Assembly: GCF_009766095.1 (NCBI RefSeq)
Contig: NZ_LMUD01000014.1
Coordinates: 217,688 to 281,687 of the forward strand
Length of the DNA: 64,000 nt
Source of the DNA: Granulicella sp. S190
GTDB taxonomy: Bacteria; Acidobacteriota; Terriglobia; Terriglobales; Acidobacteriaceae
Reading direction: 5' to 3'
The position numbers and the translations under genes were made by a program. A model generated the notes under the pieces. It did no database searches. It worked only from the letters and a program-made list of their open reading frames with translations, and was not told the DNA's origin. How positions within the stretch are numbered: the stretch's first letter is position 1; each line of letters opens with the position of its first letter. This document shows positions 53,975-64,000 of this stretch, in pieces.

Positions 53975-54164
53975 ATACAGATTGAATCGGCAGCTTTTGC
54001 GTCTCGGGCGAGCTAGAGATTCTGCAGTATTTTTCCCCCTCGAAAGGATGTTTCTACGGGGATACGATTTGGGCTATCTTGAGATTGGTTTTGGACTTTA
54101 GCTTAATGATAGTGATGGCCGTTCCCGAAACTCACGCTTCCAAGGCAGGATCAAGAAGGAATTT

Positions 54165-54560
54165 ATGCCGCAGACATCCGACAACGGATTAGTTCATCTC
54201 GTTAGTCATCACTCTTTTGCAGAGACTATGGCAAGATTGATGTCGATCCTTGAGGCAAAGGCGCTGTCGGTTGCGGCGATCGTCGACCATAGCGGCGATG
54301 CGGCCAAGGTGGGGCTCTCGATGCCGCCTACGAAGTTAGTGATCTTTCAAAATCCGAAGGCGGGGACTCCGCTCATGCTTGCCGCACCCAGCATCGCCAT
54401 CGATCTGCCACTCAAGGTGCTCCTCTCTGAGGGCGATGACAGCAAAGTGTGGGTTACGTACAACAGCCCGGAGTACCTGCAGGCCAGGCACAACTTTCCG
54501 CCTGATCTGCTGAAGAATATTGCGGCCATCAAAGCGATATGCGAAGAGACAGTTCGCTAG
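54165..54560 (+). CDS. DUF302 domain protein
   Basis: The 131-residue cytoplasmic protein matches the DUF302 fold: HSFAETMARLMSILEAKALSVAAIVDHSGDA at the start, then LVIFQNPKAGTPLMLAAPSIAIDLPLKVLL and the C-terminal YNSPEYLQARH. Asn-Pro in the strand before the helix is the family hallmark. There is no signal peptide. The function of the family is not established; it occurs next to redox or stress genes. It stands alone between the DoxX-like gene and an ECF sigma gene. Confidence 0.87.
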   Translation: MPQTSDNGLVHLVSHHSFAETMARLMSILEAKALSVAAIVDHSGDAAKVGLSMPPTKLVIFQNPKAGTPLMLAAPSIAIDLPLKVLLSEGDDSKVWVTYNSPEYLQARHNFPPDLLKNIAAIKAICEETVR

Positions 54561-54785
54561 TACTTCTCTTTCGAAGTGATCCGAAATTAAGAGCGGACCA
54601 CCTAGAGTGTTAGATTCTCTGCCCGACTAGGTCCCATCGTAATCGATCTGCGATCCGGTCAAAATCATAACGATCTTACGATTATCGAAATCATGTTACT
54701 GAATTTTCCAAGAAGCAGAGGCCCTCTTTAGTTCAAAGCTTCACCGAATTCATTTTAAAAAACCTCTTCGAGAAAGGATCTTCTT

Positions 54786-55391
54786 ATGGACTCCTATTTT
54801 TCAACGGGCACCATCAGCGTACAGGCTATCCTCGAGGCTTCGAATGACGAGATGCTTGTGGCTGCAGCCAAGACCGGAGAGGATCTGGCCTTCTCTGAAC
54901 TATGGAGCCGTCACTCCAAGGTCATCTTCAACACGATGTACCGTATTACGAGGAACCGGCAGGATGCGGAAGATGCGGTGCAGGACGCTTTTCTGAAGGC
55001 CTACGTCCACCTCAAGAGCTTCGACGGCAGATCGAGCTTCTCTACATGGCTCACGCGCATCGCCATCAACTCGGCACTCATGATTTTGCGCAAGAAACGC
55101 GCGCATCCGGAGGTCTCGATGGACGGTGGGTCAGAGAGCGAGAGTTGGCAGCACTGGGAGGTTCCGGACCGGCGCGCCAATACGGAAGAACACTATGCCA
55201 GAACGGAGAGAGAGCACCATCTGAAGCGAGCCATTCACCGTCTTCGGCCAGCTCTACGGTCGATCGTCGAGATTCAGCAGAAGCATGACAGCTCCATCAA
55301 AGAGATCGCTGAAATCGCGGGCATCTCGGTAGCTGCGACCAAATCGCGCCTGCTGCGTGCGAGAACGGTGTTGCGCCGATCCATGGCGTGA
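54786..55391 (+). CDS. Orphan ECF sigma factor
   Basis: The 201-residue protein has region 2 (about 32-100, LAFSELWSRHSKVIFNTMYRITRNRQDAEDAVQDAFLKAYVHL, then FSTWLTRIAINSALMILRKKR) and region 4 (about 145-198, KRAIHRLRPALRSIVEIQQKHDSSIKEIAEIAGISVAATKSRLLRARTVLRR). No anti-sigma gene is adjacent; the next gene is on the other strand. It may be governed by the nearby NarL-type regulators or by a partner elsewhere. It has the RpoE/SigW-like layout. Confidence 0.9.
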   Translation: MDSYFSTGTISVQAILEASNDEMLVAAAKTGEDLAFSELWSRHSKVIFNTMYRITRNRQDAEDAVQDAFLKAYVHLKSFDGRSSFSTWLTRIAINSALMILRKKRAHPEVSMDGGSESESWQHWEVPDRRANTEEHYARTEREHHLKRAIHRLRPALRSIVEIQQKHDSSIKEIAEIAGISVAATKSRLLRARTVLRRSMA

Positions 55392-55425
55392 TGAAGGAAC
55401 GATCTCGCTCCTACGTGTCATCACG

Positions 55426-56583
55426 TTAGCCTCGGCTGGGGCTCTTTCCCAGCAGCTCGCGAGCGATGACCATTCTCTGGATCTCGCTTGTGCCTTCGCC
55501 AATCGGGCATAGCCTTACATCCCGGTAGAACTTTTCTGCGGGATAGTCCTTGATGAAGCCGTAGCCTCCGTGAATCTGCACGCCTTCATCGCAGATCCTG
55601 CAGGCAGCCTCGCTGGCATAGAGCTTTGCCATCGCGGACTCGAGCGTCACCTTCTTGCCAGCGTCCTTCATGTGCGCCGCGCGCATGGTCAATAACCACG
55701 CCGCATCGAGCTGGGTTGCCATGTCGGCGAGTTTGAACTGAATCGCCTGAAACTCACTGATGGCTTTGCCGAACTGCCGCCTCTCCTGCGCATATTTCAT
55801 GGCTGCGTCGAGCGCTCCTTGCGCCATCCCCAGGCTGAGGGCAGCGATCGAGATTCTTCCTCCATCGAGCACGCGCATGGCGTCCTTGAAACCGTCTCCC
55901 TCTTTGCCTACCAGGTTTTCTGCCGGCACTTCGCAGTCTTCGAAGATCAACTCCGCCGTATCGCTCGCACGCAAGCCGAGCTTGTTCTCTTTGCGGCCAG
56001 ACCGAAACCCTTTCGTTCCCCGCTCCACCACAAATGCCGAGATTCCGCCGCGAGTTCCCTTCTCCTTATCCGTGACGGCCAGCACCACCGCGCAGTTCGC
56101 ATAGGTGCCATTGGTGATGAAGGTCTTGCTCCCATTCAGCACCCACTTGTCGCCCTGCTTCACCGCCGTCGTGCGCGCGCCGCCGGCATCGGAGCCCGAA
56201 CCCGGCTCCGTTAGTCCCCAGGCTCCGAGCCACTGTCCGCTCGCCAGCTTTGGAATCCACCGCTGCCTCTGCTCGTCATTGCCGCCCAACATGATGTGAT
56301 TGGTGCACAGCGAGTTGTGCGCTGCGACGATGATGCCGACGCTTCCATCCACACGCGACAACTCCTCAATCGCCAACACATACTCCACGTAGCCCATGCC
56401 TGCCCCGCCGAGCGACTCAGGGAAGATGACCCCTAACAGGCCCATCTCACCGAGCTTCTTCACAACCTCGTGCGGAAACTCGCTCTTCTCATCCCACTCG
56501 GAGACGTGGGGCGCAATTTCACCCTCTGCAAAGGCCCGAACCGCGCTCTGCAACTGCTTCTGCTCATCGGTCAATCCGAACAT
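55426..56583 (-). CDS. Acyl-CoA dehydrogenase, short/medium-chain type
   Basis: The 385-residue flavoenzyme has the standard length. [14 protein letters not shown] and [18 protein letters not shown] are the flavin-site signatures, and E363 in [15 protein letters not shown] is the probable catalytic base. Compared with the 609-residue enzyme at 3381, it lacks the C-terminal extension and belongs to the butyryl/branched-chain group. It is transcribed alone and leftward. No TGAATG-type operator like the one before fadN was seen upstream of it, so it may be regulated separately. Substrate is uncertain. Confidence 0.9.
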   Translation of the reverse strand: MFGLTDEQKQLQSAVRAFAEGEIAPHVSEWDEKSEFPHEVVKKLGEMGLLGVIFPESLGGAGMGYVEYVLAIEELSRVDGSVGIIVAAHNSLCTNHIMLGGNDEQRQRWIPKLASGQWLGAWGLTEPGSGSDAGGARTTAVKQGDKWVLNGSKTFITNGTYANCAVVLAVTDKEKGTRGGISAFVVERGTKGFRSGRKENKLGLRASDTAELIFEDCEVPAENLVGKEGDGFKDAMRVLDGGRISIAALSLGMAQGALDAAMKYAQERRQFGKAISEFQAIQFKLADMATQLDAAWLLTMRAAHMKDAGKKVTLESAMAKLYASEAACRICDEGVQIHGGYGFIKDYPAEKFYRDVRLCPIGEGTSEIQRMVIARELLGKSPSRG

Positions 56584-56668
56584 GCAACCTCCAAAACTTC
56601 ATAACCAACGCTAATACATGTATCACATCCATGCATACTCTGGCTCGATCGGTTAGTCGGTAAACGAA

Positions 56669-56700
56669 CAGAGGCGCGGGAAGTAATTCCCGCGCCTCTG
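56669..56700 (-). terminator. Terminator of the cysteine/methionine gene pair
   Basis: CAGAGGCGCGGGAA and TTCCCGCGCCTCTG form a perfect 14-bp stem with a GTAA loop, 20 bases past the PLP enzyme's stop. Read leftward it is followed by TTCGTTTA, a modest T tract. Confidence 0.75.
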
Positions 56701-56719
56701 AAGTGGAGTTCATCTCGAA

Positions 56720-57880
56720 TTAAATGTGGTCCAGCGCCTGCTCCAGATCAGCGATGATATCTTCCACCTCTTCGATTCCGACAGAGACCCGCATCAACCC
56801 ATCGGTAATTCCCAGGCGCGCGCGTCCCTCTGCGCCTACGGCCGCATGAGTCATGCTCGCCGGATGGCAGATCAATGTCTCCACTCCACCGAGCGACTCC
56901 GCGAGAAGTCCAAGCCGCAGCGACTTCGCGAACCTGTTCGCGAAGTCCAGCGATCCCAGCTCCATCGAGATCATTGAACCGAAGCCGTGCTGTTGCCGCT
57001 TGGCTAACTCATGCTGCGGGTGCTCGACCAACCCTGGATAAAACACCTGTTGCACCTTCGCATGGCTCTTAAGAAAGTCGGCAACGACTCGACCGTTGGC
57101 GTCGTGCTGCTTCATCCGTACCGCGAGCGTCTTAACTCCTCGCAGCAGCAGGTAGCTCTCGAAGGGAGACAGAATGCCTCCCGTGCACTTTTGTACGAAT
57201 CGAAAGGTCTCTGCGTGCTCCGGTTTGGTGCAGACGAGCACACCACCCAGCCCATCGGAGTGGCCGTTCAAAAACTTTGTGGTCGAGTGCATGACGATAT
57301 CTGCGCCCAGCGCGATCGGCTGCTGGAGATAAGGCGACAGGAAGGTGTTATCGACGCTCAACTCAACACCCCTGGCATGACAGATGCGAGCCACCGCGCC
57401 GATATCGGTGAGCGACATCATTGGATTCGTCGGCGTTTCGATATGTACGAGCTTGGTGGCGGGCGTGATCGCGCCAGCAACATTCTCGGCGACGCTCGTG
57501 TCGACATAGGTAAAAGTGAGCCCATAGTTCGTCAGCACCTTATCGAACAGCCGCCCTGTGCCGCCGTATACATTGTCCGAGCAGACCACATGGTCGCCCG
57601 ACTTCATCATGGTACAGAGAGCTGTAATCGCAGCCATTCCGCTGCCGAAGACGTGGGCGCTTGTACCGCCTTCAAGCGAACACAGGCTCTCCTCCAGCGC
57701 GTCTCGCGTCGGGTTGGTAAGGCGGGCATACTCGTGTCCCTTGTTCTTGCCTATCTCCTCCTGCTGATAGGTGGAGGTCAGATAGATCGGCACGTTCACC
57801 GCTCCGGTAAGCTCATCCGGGGCCTGTCCGTCGTGGATCGCCCGCGTTGCAAATCCCAACTTCTTCTTCGAGTCTGCCAT
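56720..57880 (-). CDS. Cystathionine gamma-synthase/lyase-type PLP enzyme
   Basis: The 386-residue enzyme of the Cys/Met-metabolism PLP family has the cofactor lysine K202 in HSTTKFLNGHSDGLGG and the phosphate-binding FGSGMAAI at 78-85. SVDNTFLSPYLQQP is also typical. It follows the cysteine synthase-like gene by 39 bases and ends before a strong terminator. Together they could make cysteine from homocysteine (reverse transsulfuration, if the first gene is a cystathionine beta-synthase) or feed methionine synthesis. Sequence alone does not separate synthase (MetB) from lyase (MccB). Confidence 0.88.
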   Translation of the reverse strand: MADSKKKLGFATRAIHDGQAPDELTGAVNVPIYLTSTYQQEEIGKNKGHEYARLTNPTRDALEESLCSLEGGTSAHVFGSGMAAITALCTMMKSGDHVVCSDNVYGGTGRLFDKVLTNYGLTFTYVDTSVAENVAGAITPATKLVHIETPTNPMMSLTDIGAVARICHARGVELSVDNTFLSPYLQQPIALGADIVMHSTTKFLNGHSDGLGGVLVCTKPEHAETFRFVQKCTGGILSPFESYLLLRGVKTLAVRMKQHDANGRVVADFLKSHAKVQQVFYPGLVEHPQHELAKRQQHGFGSMISMELGSLDFANRFAKSLRLGLLAESLGGVETLICHPASMTHAAVGAEGRARLGITDGLMRVSVGIEEVEDIIADLEQALDHI

Positions 57881-57919
57881 TTGTAACCTCTATACTCACA
57901 ATCTTTTTTTGAAATGAAC

Positions 57920-58846
57920 TTAGTTCAACAGACCCTTGGAAAGATATCGCTCCGCCGAGTCTGGAATGACGGTGATGACCCGCTTGCCTGCTCCAAGCTC
58001 CCGTGCGATCTCTATCGCCGCGCACAACATGGCTCCGGCGCTTGATCCAGCGAAGACACCTTCTTCCGCGGCAAGCCGCTTTACCATCTCCAGCGCTGGA
58101 TCATCCATCACCTTGATCACGCGATCGCAGACTGTGCGGTCGAACGTAGCCGGAATAAACGAGACGCCGATTCCTTCCACCTTGTGCGGACCCGGCTCTC
58201 CACCCTCCAGCACGCTTCCCTGCGGCTCTACCGCGACGGTCAGAATTTCAGGCCGCTTCTTTTTGAGGAATCGCGCTACTCCAGTAAAGGTTCCCGCCGA
58301 ACCTACACCGGAGACCCAGGCATCCACGCGGCCTTCCATCTGCTCCCATATCTCTGCGGCGGTTGTCTGCTCGTGAAAGTCGGGGTTCGCTGGGTTCTCA
58401 AACTGCAGTGCAGCAAACGCTCCCGGCGTCTCTTTCTCAAACTGCAGAGCGCGCCGAATTGCTCCCGCCATGCCTTCAACTTCAGGCGTCCGCACCACGG
58501 TGGCGCCGAGCCCGCGCATCAGCTTGCACTTCTCCTCCGCAAACTGCTCCGGCACGTACAACATCACCTTGTACCCGCGGTTGACGCCGATAAGCGCCAG
58601 CCCAACACCTGTGTTTCCGGCTGTCGCTTCGACGATTGTTCCGCCAGGCTGCAAGACGCCGCGACGCTCAGCATCCAAGACGATGCCCAACGCTGCCCTG
58701 TCCTTGATGCTTCCACCGGGATTTAAAAACTCCAGCTTCGCCCAGATCTCTGCGCAGTTCTCACTTCCGCTTCCCCGTTCGAGCCGGCGCAGACGCACCA
58801 TCGACGTATTGCCCACCAGCTCCAAAACACTCTCTACAACCTTCAT
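57920..58846 (-). CDS. cysK: Cysteine synthase (O-acetylserine sulfhydrylase) family enzyme
   Basis: The 308-residue PLP enzyme has the lysine K48 in LNPGGSIKDRAA, the substrate loop EATAGNTGVGLALIG and the phosphate loop SGVGSAGTFTGVARF. The usual cysteine synthase sequence is TSGNTG; the ATAGNTG here also occurs in related beta-synthases, so a cystathionine beta-synthase role with O-acetylserine or serine is possible. ATG at 58846 is used; the frame extends two codons upstream to a TTG. It is the first gene of a two-gene unit with the cystathionine enzyme. Confidence 0.87.
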   Translation of the reverse strand: MKVVESVLELVGNTSMVRLRRLERGSGSENCAEIWAKLEFLNPGGSIKDRAALGIVLDAERRGVLQPGGTIVEATAGNTGVGLALIGVNRGYKVMLYVPEQFAEEKCKLMRGLGATVVRTPEVEGMAGAIRRALQFEKETPGAFAALQFENPANPDFHEQTTAAEIWEQMEGRVDAWVSGVGSAGTFTGVARFLKKKRPEILTVAVEPQGSVLEGGEPGPHKVEGIGVSFIPATFDRTVCDRVIKVMDDPALEMVKRLAAEEGVFAGSSAGAMLCAAIEIARELGAGKRVITVIPDSAERYLSKGLLN

Positions 58847-59120
58847 TACCAATCCTCATCTTTCCAACGGTTTCATGCAGACCTTCGACATCCTCTGCTT
58901 CAAACCGCGCCTCTTCCCGTTTTGAGATCTCTCTCAGGTGCAGGGTTGAGCGCAATCGCATTCGAACCCAGGCTATTCTACGTAGCGGACCATATCAGTT
59001 CGGCGAAGGGACGGGCAAACGGCGCCGGGTACGGCCCACACTCCAGCATGATCCAGAGAGGGGAGTGGCTTCTGAGATAGTTTAACCAGTCTAAAGGATT
59101 ATTACCTCGGGATTATTGCT

Positions 59121-60269
59121 TCATGGTTTGCTGCCGGAGCTAAAACCGGCGTTGCCGTCTTTGCTTGCACCCGCTACCACTCTCGGATAGTACCCAGTCC
59201 TCGTCCGCACAGATAAACGTCCGAAGCTCTTCGACTTCGCCTCGACGTGCACCTCACGATAACCGCCGAGGGTTGGCGACTTCGTGGAGTGATACGAGAT
59301 CGTGTACTGCGTGCGGATGTCCTGCGCGACCTCAGCGGCGATAGCGTCAACATCTTTCACAGACTTGGGGAAGTAGGCGGCTCCGCCTGTCTGCTCGGAT
59401 AGCGTCTCCAATACCCTGCGAGCATGGCGCGACTCGCGCTTGTCAGTGTCATCGCCGAACAGCAGGCCTACACAGTAGATAACAGGTCCATCGAGATCCT
59501 GAATCCTTCGAATCGTCTGCTCCAGCGTGGCGCTTGAAGCGTTGTCTTCGCCGTCGGTGATCACCAGCAGCACCTGCTTGGGGTGCTTCGCGTTCTTGCT
59601 CAGGTAGTCGGCTGAGGCGACCAACGCATCGTAGATTGCCGGACCGCCGCTCGACTTGATGTAACCCAAGCCTTGCTGCAGCTTGTCGATGTTGTTGGTA
59701 AAGTCCTGATCGATGAACGCCTCCCAGGAGAAGTCCACCAGGAACTCTTCATCCTCAGGATTCGATAGCTTCACAAAGTCCAGCGAGGCCTTGTCCACCG
59801 CGACCCGCTTGTCGTACATTGAGCCGGAGCTGTCGATCAGAAGTCCGATTGATACCGGCAGATCTTCGTGCCGAAACGAAGCGATGGTCTGCGGCACTCC
59901 GTCCTCATAGACATGAAAGTCGTCCTTGCCCAGCGTCTGGATAGAACGGCCGCTTCCGTCGAGAACTGTCGCGTTCAGGCGGACCTCGTACGCATCCTGG
60001 CGCAGCGTGTACTTGCCGCCCTCGCGCTCAATCGTTCCCGGGCTGACGCCTTGGGGTGTGCCGGTCTGAGCCTGTGGCGACGGATCGGGGTCGGGAGACG
60101 CCACCGGATCGCGATCGATCGTGAGAGAGGGCTGTTGCGAAGCGGGCGGTTTCGACGGTGCATGCGGAGGAGCGGCCTGCTGGGCCCATCCGCCTACCCC
60201 ACCGGCCATCAACATCAACCATCCTGCGGCGGCCATCCCCGGCCGAAAGCTTTTACTGCGAAGGTGCAT
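59121..60269 (-). CDS. Secreted VWFA-related protein of acidobacterial type, downstream paralogue
   Basis: The 382-residue protein has a signal peptide (about 11-31, ending GWAQQA), a Pro-rich linker (33-75) and an N-terminal beta domain (YEVRLNATVLDGSGRSIQTLGKDDFHVYEDG). The von Willebrand A domain has the metal-binding DxSxS site at D146-S150 (LLIDSSGSM) and the later ITDGEDN. This group is expanded in Acidobacteria. The gene starts 17 bases inside its upstream paralogue, so they are co-expressed. It is likely an exported adhesion or complex-assembly protein; the function is unknown. Confidence 0.88.
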   Translation of the reverse strand: MHLRSKSFRPGMAAAGWLMLMAGGVGGWAQQAAPPHAPSKPPASQQPSLTIDRDPVASPDPDPSPQAQTGTPQGVSPGTIEREGGKYTLRQDAYEVRLNATVLDGSGRSIQTLGKDDFHVYEDGVPQTIASFRHEDLPVSIGLLIDSSGSMYDKRVAVDKASLDFVKLSNPEDEEFLVDFSWEAFIDQDFTNNIDKLQQGLGYIKSSGGPAIYDALVASADYLSKNAKHPKQVLLVITDGEDNASSATLEQTIRRIQDLDGPVIYCVGLLFGDDTDKRESRHARRVLETLSEQTGGAAYFPKSVKDVDAIAAEVAQDIRTQYTISYHSTKSPTLGGYREVHVEAKSKSFGRLSVRTRTGYYPRVVAGASKDGNAGFSSGSKP

Positions 60270-61365
60270 AGTACCCCTGGCGATTGTGTACCGTCAGGCT
60301 CGGAAGCCCCGGTGGTGGAACGAGTCGTATCTTCAATTTACGCCAGTTCCCATCCTGCTTCACCTCGGAAGGCCTATATCCGATCACATATTCATTGCGC
60401 AGCTCCGCGCTGATCCTCGAGGCGATATCGCTGAGGTCCCCAAGCTCGGAGACCCGGAACAACCGTCCGCCGGTCATATCGCAGATGTCGTTCAGCAGAA
60501 CCGGCCCTAACTGCTCCTCGGTCGTCGGCGCATATTGATCGAAGATTCCGATGGAGTAGATCTGCAGATCGCTCTCTCGGACGACCCGGCGCAACTCGCC
60601 CTCGGTGTAGCGGCTGCGGTTGTCGCCGCCGTCGGAGATGATGAGCAACGCCTTGCGCTCATACTTTGCCTGCTTCAACTTATCCACGCCGAGGTAAATC
60701 GCATCGATCAGAGCGGTTCGATTCTCCGGCTTCAACATCACCATGCGCGCCTCCACGTCATCGACATCCGAGGTGTAGTCGACGATGACGGCAGGACGAT
60801 CGTTGAAGCCCACTACAAAAAATTCGTCCTGGGGATTTGATGTGCGCAAAAACTCGCTGAGCGCCTTGCGAGCGCGTACAAACTTGGACGACATGCTGCC
60901 GCTCAGGTCGAAGATGATGCCGATCGTCACGGGTGCGTCCTGGGTGGAGAAGCTCTTGATAACCTGGCCGATGTTGTTGTCGTAGACCTCGAAGTTTTCG
61001 CGCTCCAGTCCCGTCACCAGGCGATTCATGGGATCAGTAACGGTTGCAGGGATCAGCACAAGATTCACGTCCACGCGAATGCGTGCATCTCGTCTTGAGG
61101 TCGCCAATTTTGCTGCATTCGCCGCTCCTTCGATGACAGGCTTCTTCTCCTCTGTAGTCTTCGGCGGCGGCGGGGGCGTAGGGGTATGCACTACATCCAG
61201 GGGATTCTCCTGCTCCTGCGCGTAGCAGACTCCACTCGCTGACGAAAACATCGCAGCGCAGAGCAGCAGCGCAACGCCGCACATCCCCCTGCGCGTCATC
61301 TGCCACACCAGACAATTCCCTCGCCTTCCCTGACCAGCCAGCCTGACCCGCGTGTTGAACTCCAT
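60253..61365 (-). CDS. Secreted VWFA-related protein of acidobacterial type, upstream paralogue
   Basis: The 370-residue protein has the same architecture as the next gene: signal peptide (GVALLLCAAMFSSASGVCYAQ), Pro-rich linker (PTPPPPPKTTEEKKP), beta domain (IRVDVNLVLIPATVTDPMNRLVTGLERENFEVYDN) and VWFA domain with DLSGSM (D-x-S-x-S) and ISDGGDNRSRYTEGEL. The start at 61365 gives a long n-region; ATG at 61299 (MTRRGMCGVALL) would give a standard signal peptide but lacks a ribosome site. Identity between the two paralogues is low enough that the duplication is old. The partner or ligand is unknown. Confidence 0.86.
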   Translation of the reverse strand: MEFNTRVRLAGQGRRGNCLVWQMTRRGMCGVALLLCAAMFSSASGVCYAQEQENPLDVVHTPTPPPPPKTTEEKKPVIEGAANAAKLATSRRDARIRVDVNLVLIPATVTDPMNRLVTGLERENFEVYDNNIGQVIKSFSTQDAPVTIGIIFDLSGSMSSKFVRARKALSEFLRTSNPQDEFFVVGFNDRPAVIVDYTSDVDDVEARMVMLKPENRTALIDAIYLGVDKLKQAKYERKALLIISDGGDNRSRYTEGELRRVVRESDLQIYSIGIFDQYAPTTEEQLGPVLLNDICDMTGGRLFRVSELGDLSDIASRISAELRNEYVIGYRPSEVKQDGNWRKLKIRLVPPPGLPSLTVHNRQGYYAPSQ

Positions 61366-61660
61366 CTCGGCACCTATGCGCTACTCGCAACAACCGCCGT
61401 TGCAACCTTCAGCGGAGGTCTTTCAGCATCTCCACTACCGGCCATTCGATCACAACCCGCAAAGTCCCTCGGATGCTGTGTTCTGAAGATAATAGACCCC
61501 GTGTCAGATGCTTTTGTCACCATTTCGTTACAAAGGAGCTACCCCTGTCTCCTCAACGTTCTTCGTGCTCTTCCGGATTCGCCGCAGCCCTTCTAACCCT
61601 GCGGGGATGCCCCAACCCGTACAATCACTTCATATTTCACGTCTGGAGAAACCTCACAGC

Positions 61661-63094
<1,434 letters not shown>

Positions 63095-63109
63095 CTCTGC
63101 AAAATAGAT

Positions 63110-63865
63110 ATGAAGCCGACTGATATCAAAGTTGAAATCGATGCCAATGGTTTTGCCATTCAAGAGGCCGTCCTCTCGTCTAAGGACGTTAGCAACCTAC
63201 TGCTTTCGCTCGAAAGAATCGGAAAAGATGGACCTGTAAGAAAGCGGGGGGGAGTTTTTGCCATCCGGAATCTTTTGGACGCATCCTCGGAAGTCCGGGA
63301 CGTCGCTTACTCCCCCTCTGTCCGCAAGTTGGTAGAACCCATCTTAGGATCTAAGTTCTTTCCAGTCAGAGGCATCCTCTTCGATAAAATCCCCGATGCC
63401 AACTGGAAGGTACCGTGGCATCAAGATGTAACAATTGCTGTCCAGGATAAAGTTGAAGCCGAAGGGTTCGGACCATGGTCAGTTAAGGCCGATGTACTTC
63501 ACGTTCAACCACCGGCCTCAATCCTAGAAAGCATGGTCTCTGTCCGGCTTCATCTCGACAATTGTGGCGAAGAAAATGGAGCATTGCGAGTCATCCCCGG
63601 TTCACATAAACGAGGTCGGATTCCCGAGGACCAGATCCAATCAATTCGAGATCTCTCCGATGAAGCAGTCTGCAGCGTGAAGACCGGCGGAGCTTTGCTC
63701 ATGAGGCCTCTTTTGTTACATGCTTCTTCTCCATCTCAATTTCCAGGGCATCGTCGCGTCGTTCACCTGGATTTTGCGGCCGCTTCCCTGCCATCTGGAA
63801 TGCGATGGTTTTCCGAAGCGGTGCCAGCTGAAATGAGCATTTTAACGGGCGAAACCACTAGCTGA
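63110..63865 (+). CDS. Phytanoyl-CoA dioxygenase (PhyH) family Fe(II)/2-oxoglutarate oxygenase
   Basis: The 251-residue protein has the iron ligands H104 and D106 (WHQDVTIA), the distal His H204 (RPLLLHASS) and the 2-oxoglutarate Arg in GHRRVVHLDFA. GALRVIPGSHKRGR is a further family mark. It should hydroxylate a small metabolite; the substrates in this family are very diverse. It starts at an ATG 15 bases after the DUF1015 gene with no clear ribosome site. Its third codon positions are less C-rich than those of the preceding gene, which hints at a different origin. Confidence 0.88.
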   Translation: MKPTDIKVEIDANGFAIQEAVLSSKDVSNLLLSLERIGKDGPVRKRGGVFAIRNLLDASSEVRDVAYSPSVRKLVEPILGSKFFPVRGILFDKIPDANWKVPWHQDVTIAVQDKVEAEGFGPWSVKADVLHVQPPASILESMVSVRLHLDNCGEENGALRVIPGSHKRGRIPEDQIQSIRDLSDEAVCSVKTGGALLMRPLLLHASSPSQFPGHRRVVHLDFAAASLPSGMRWFSEAVPAEMSILTGETTS

Positions 63866-63905
63866 TTTATCCATTTACAATCAAACGCGCGACCACTCAC
63901 TTGCT

Positions 63906-64000
63906 TTGACTCTCCCCCATAAATCCATCGCCGCGCGTCTTCTCCTCGTCCTGCTGACGGGCTTGCTCTCTGCGGCCGCAACCGCCCAGCAGGCTATTCC
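63906..64000 (+). CDS. Start of a secreted protein, truncated by the window end
   Basis: From TTG at 63906 the frame encodes MTLPHKSIAARLLLVLLTGL (reading TTG as Met) and continues LSAAATAQQAI, a complete Sec signal peptide with a cleavage site after TAQ. The frame is open to the end of the window. No ATG or GTG start is available near, so TTG is inferred. The mature protein is not visible. Confidence 0.6.
   Translation, partial: MTLPHKSIAARLLLVLLTGLLSAAATAQQAI

Noticed and set aside
58847..59120. SAM riboswitch before the cysteine/cystathionine genes
   Set aside because: I looked for the conserved SAM-I core and saw none.

Overview
The window looks like a chromosomal segment of a soil acidobacterium of the Terriglobia type (Granulicella, Edaphobacter or Terriglobus relatives). 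This is inferred from gene content, not from a marker search. The pointers are a secreted pro-kumamolisin, two tandem VWFA-related proteins of the acidobacterial type, Ig-like and NHL surface proteins with an arginine-rich double-helix C-terminus, two M16 peptidases in tandem, and short dispersed repeats between genes.

Layout. 1-3.4 kb: a secreted sedolisin-type protease with a clear terminator. 3.4-9.5 kb: a leftward beta-oxidation operon in the order fadN-fadA-(small membrane protein)-fadE, the gene set of Bacillus fadNAE. Its promoter carries an inverted repeat TGAATG-N2-CATTCA between the -35 and -10 boxes, a good candidate operator for a TetR-type FadR repressor. 9.6-20.9 kb: a ROK regulator, a GH24 lysozyme, a catalytic/non-catalytic M16 peptidase pair, a glutaminase-A-like secreted enzyme that seems to start at ATT, glmU, an HD-GYP response regulator and phhB. 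The second M16 gene has five tandem 72-base repeats between its ATGA-coupled start and its signal peptide. Related dispersed repeats lie at 17.5, 19.1 and 23.2 kb.

21-44 kb is an accessory stretch with visibly lower use of C and G at third codon positions and long gene-poor gaps. It holds a glycosyltransferase, a PCYCxC protein, a half-size EamA protein and the tmRNA gene ssrA (24666-25019, tag AEPQFALAA). An ECF sigma/anti-sigma pair follows, then a decayed zone with an IS3-type orfA relic and a degenerate second copy of the ssrA 3' end, which suggests an old integration at ssrA. Next come a GH13 protein with two unusual active-site changes, a secreted beta-propeller, an MdtNOP/YtcA-like efflux operon, a lipoprotein cytochrome c, a collagen-like protein with carbohydrate-binding-like modules, a tail-collar protein, a GNAT enzyme, an NHL/Ig protein and an outer-membrane barrel.

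44.5-50.3 kb: a leftward heavy-metal-type RND efflux operon (MFP-RND-OMF). 50.7-55.4 kb: a signalling cluster (histidine kinase, two NarL-type regulators, DoxX-like protein, DUF302 protein, orphan ECF sigma factor). 55.4-64 kb: acyl-CoA dehydrogenase, a cysteine synthase/cystathionine PLP enzyme pair, the two VWFA proteins, a DUF1015 protein, a PhyH-type dioxygenase, and the first 31 codons of a secreted protein that runs off the end.

No complete mobile element, CRISPR array, tRNA or rRNA was seen. The strongest leads are the operator inside the fad promoter, the repeat-expanded M16 N-terminus together with its dispersed relatives, the shared C-terminal double-helix module of the surface proteins, the ssrA integration scar and the atypical GH13 active site.
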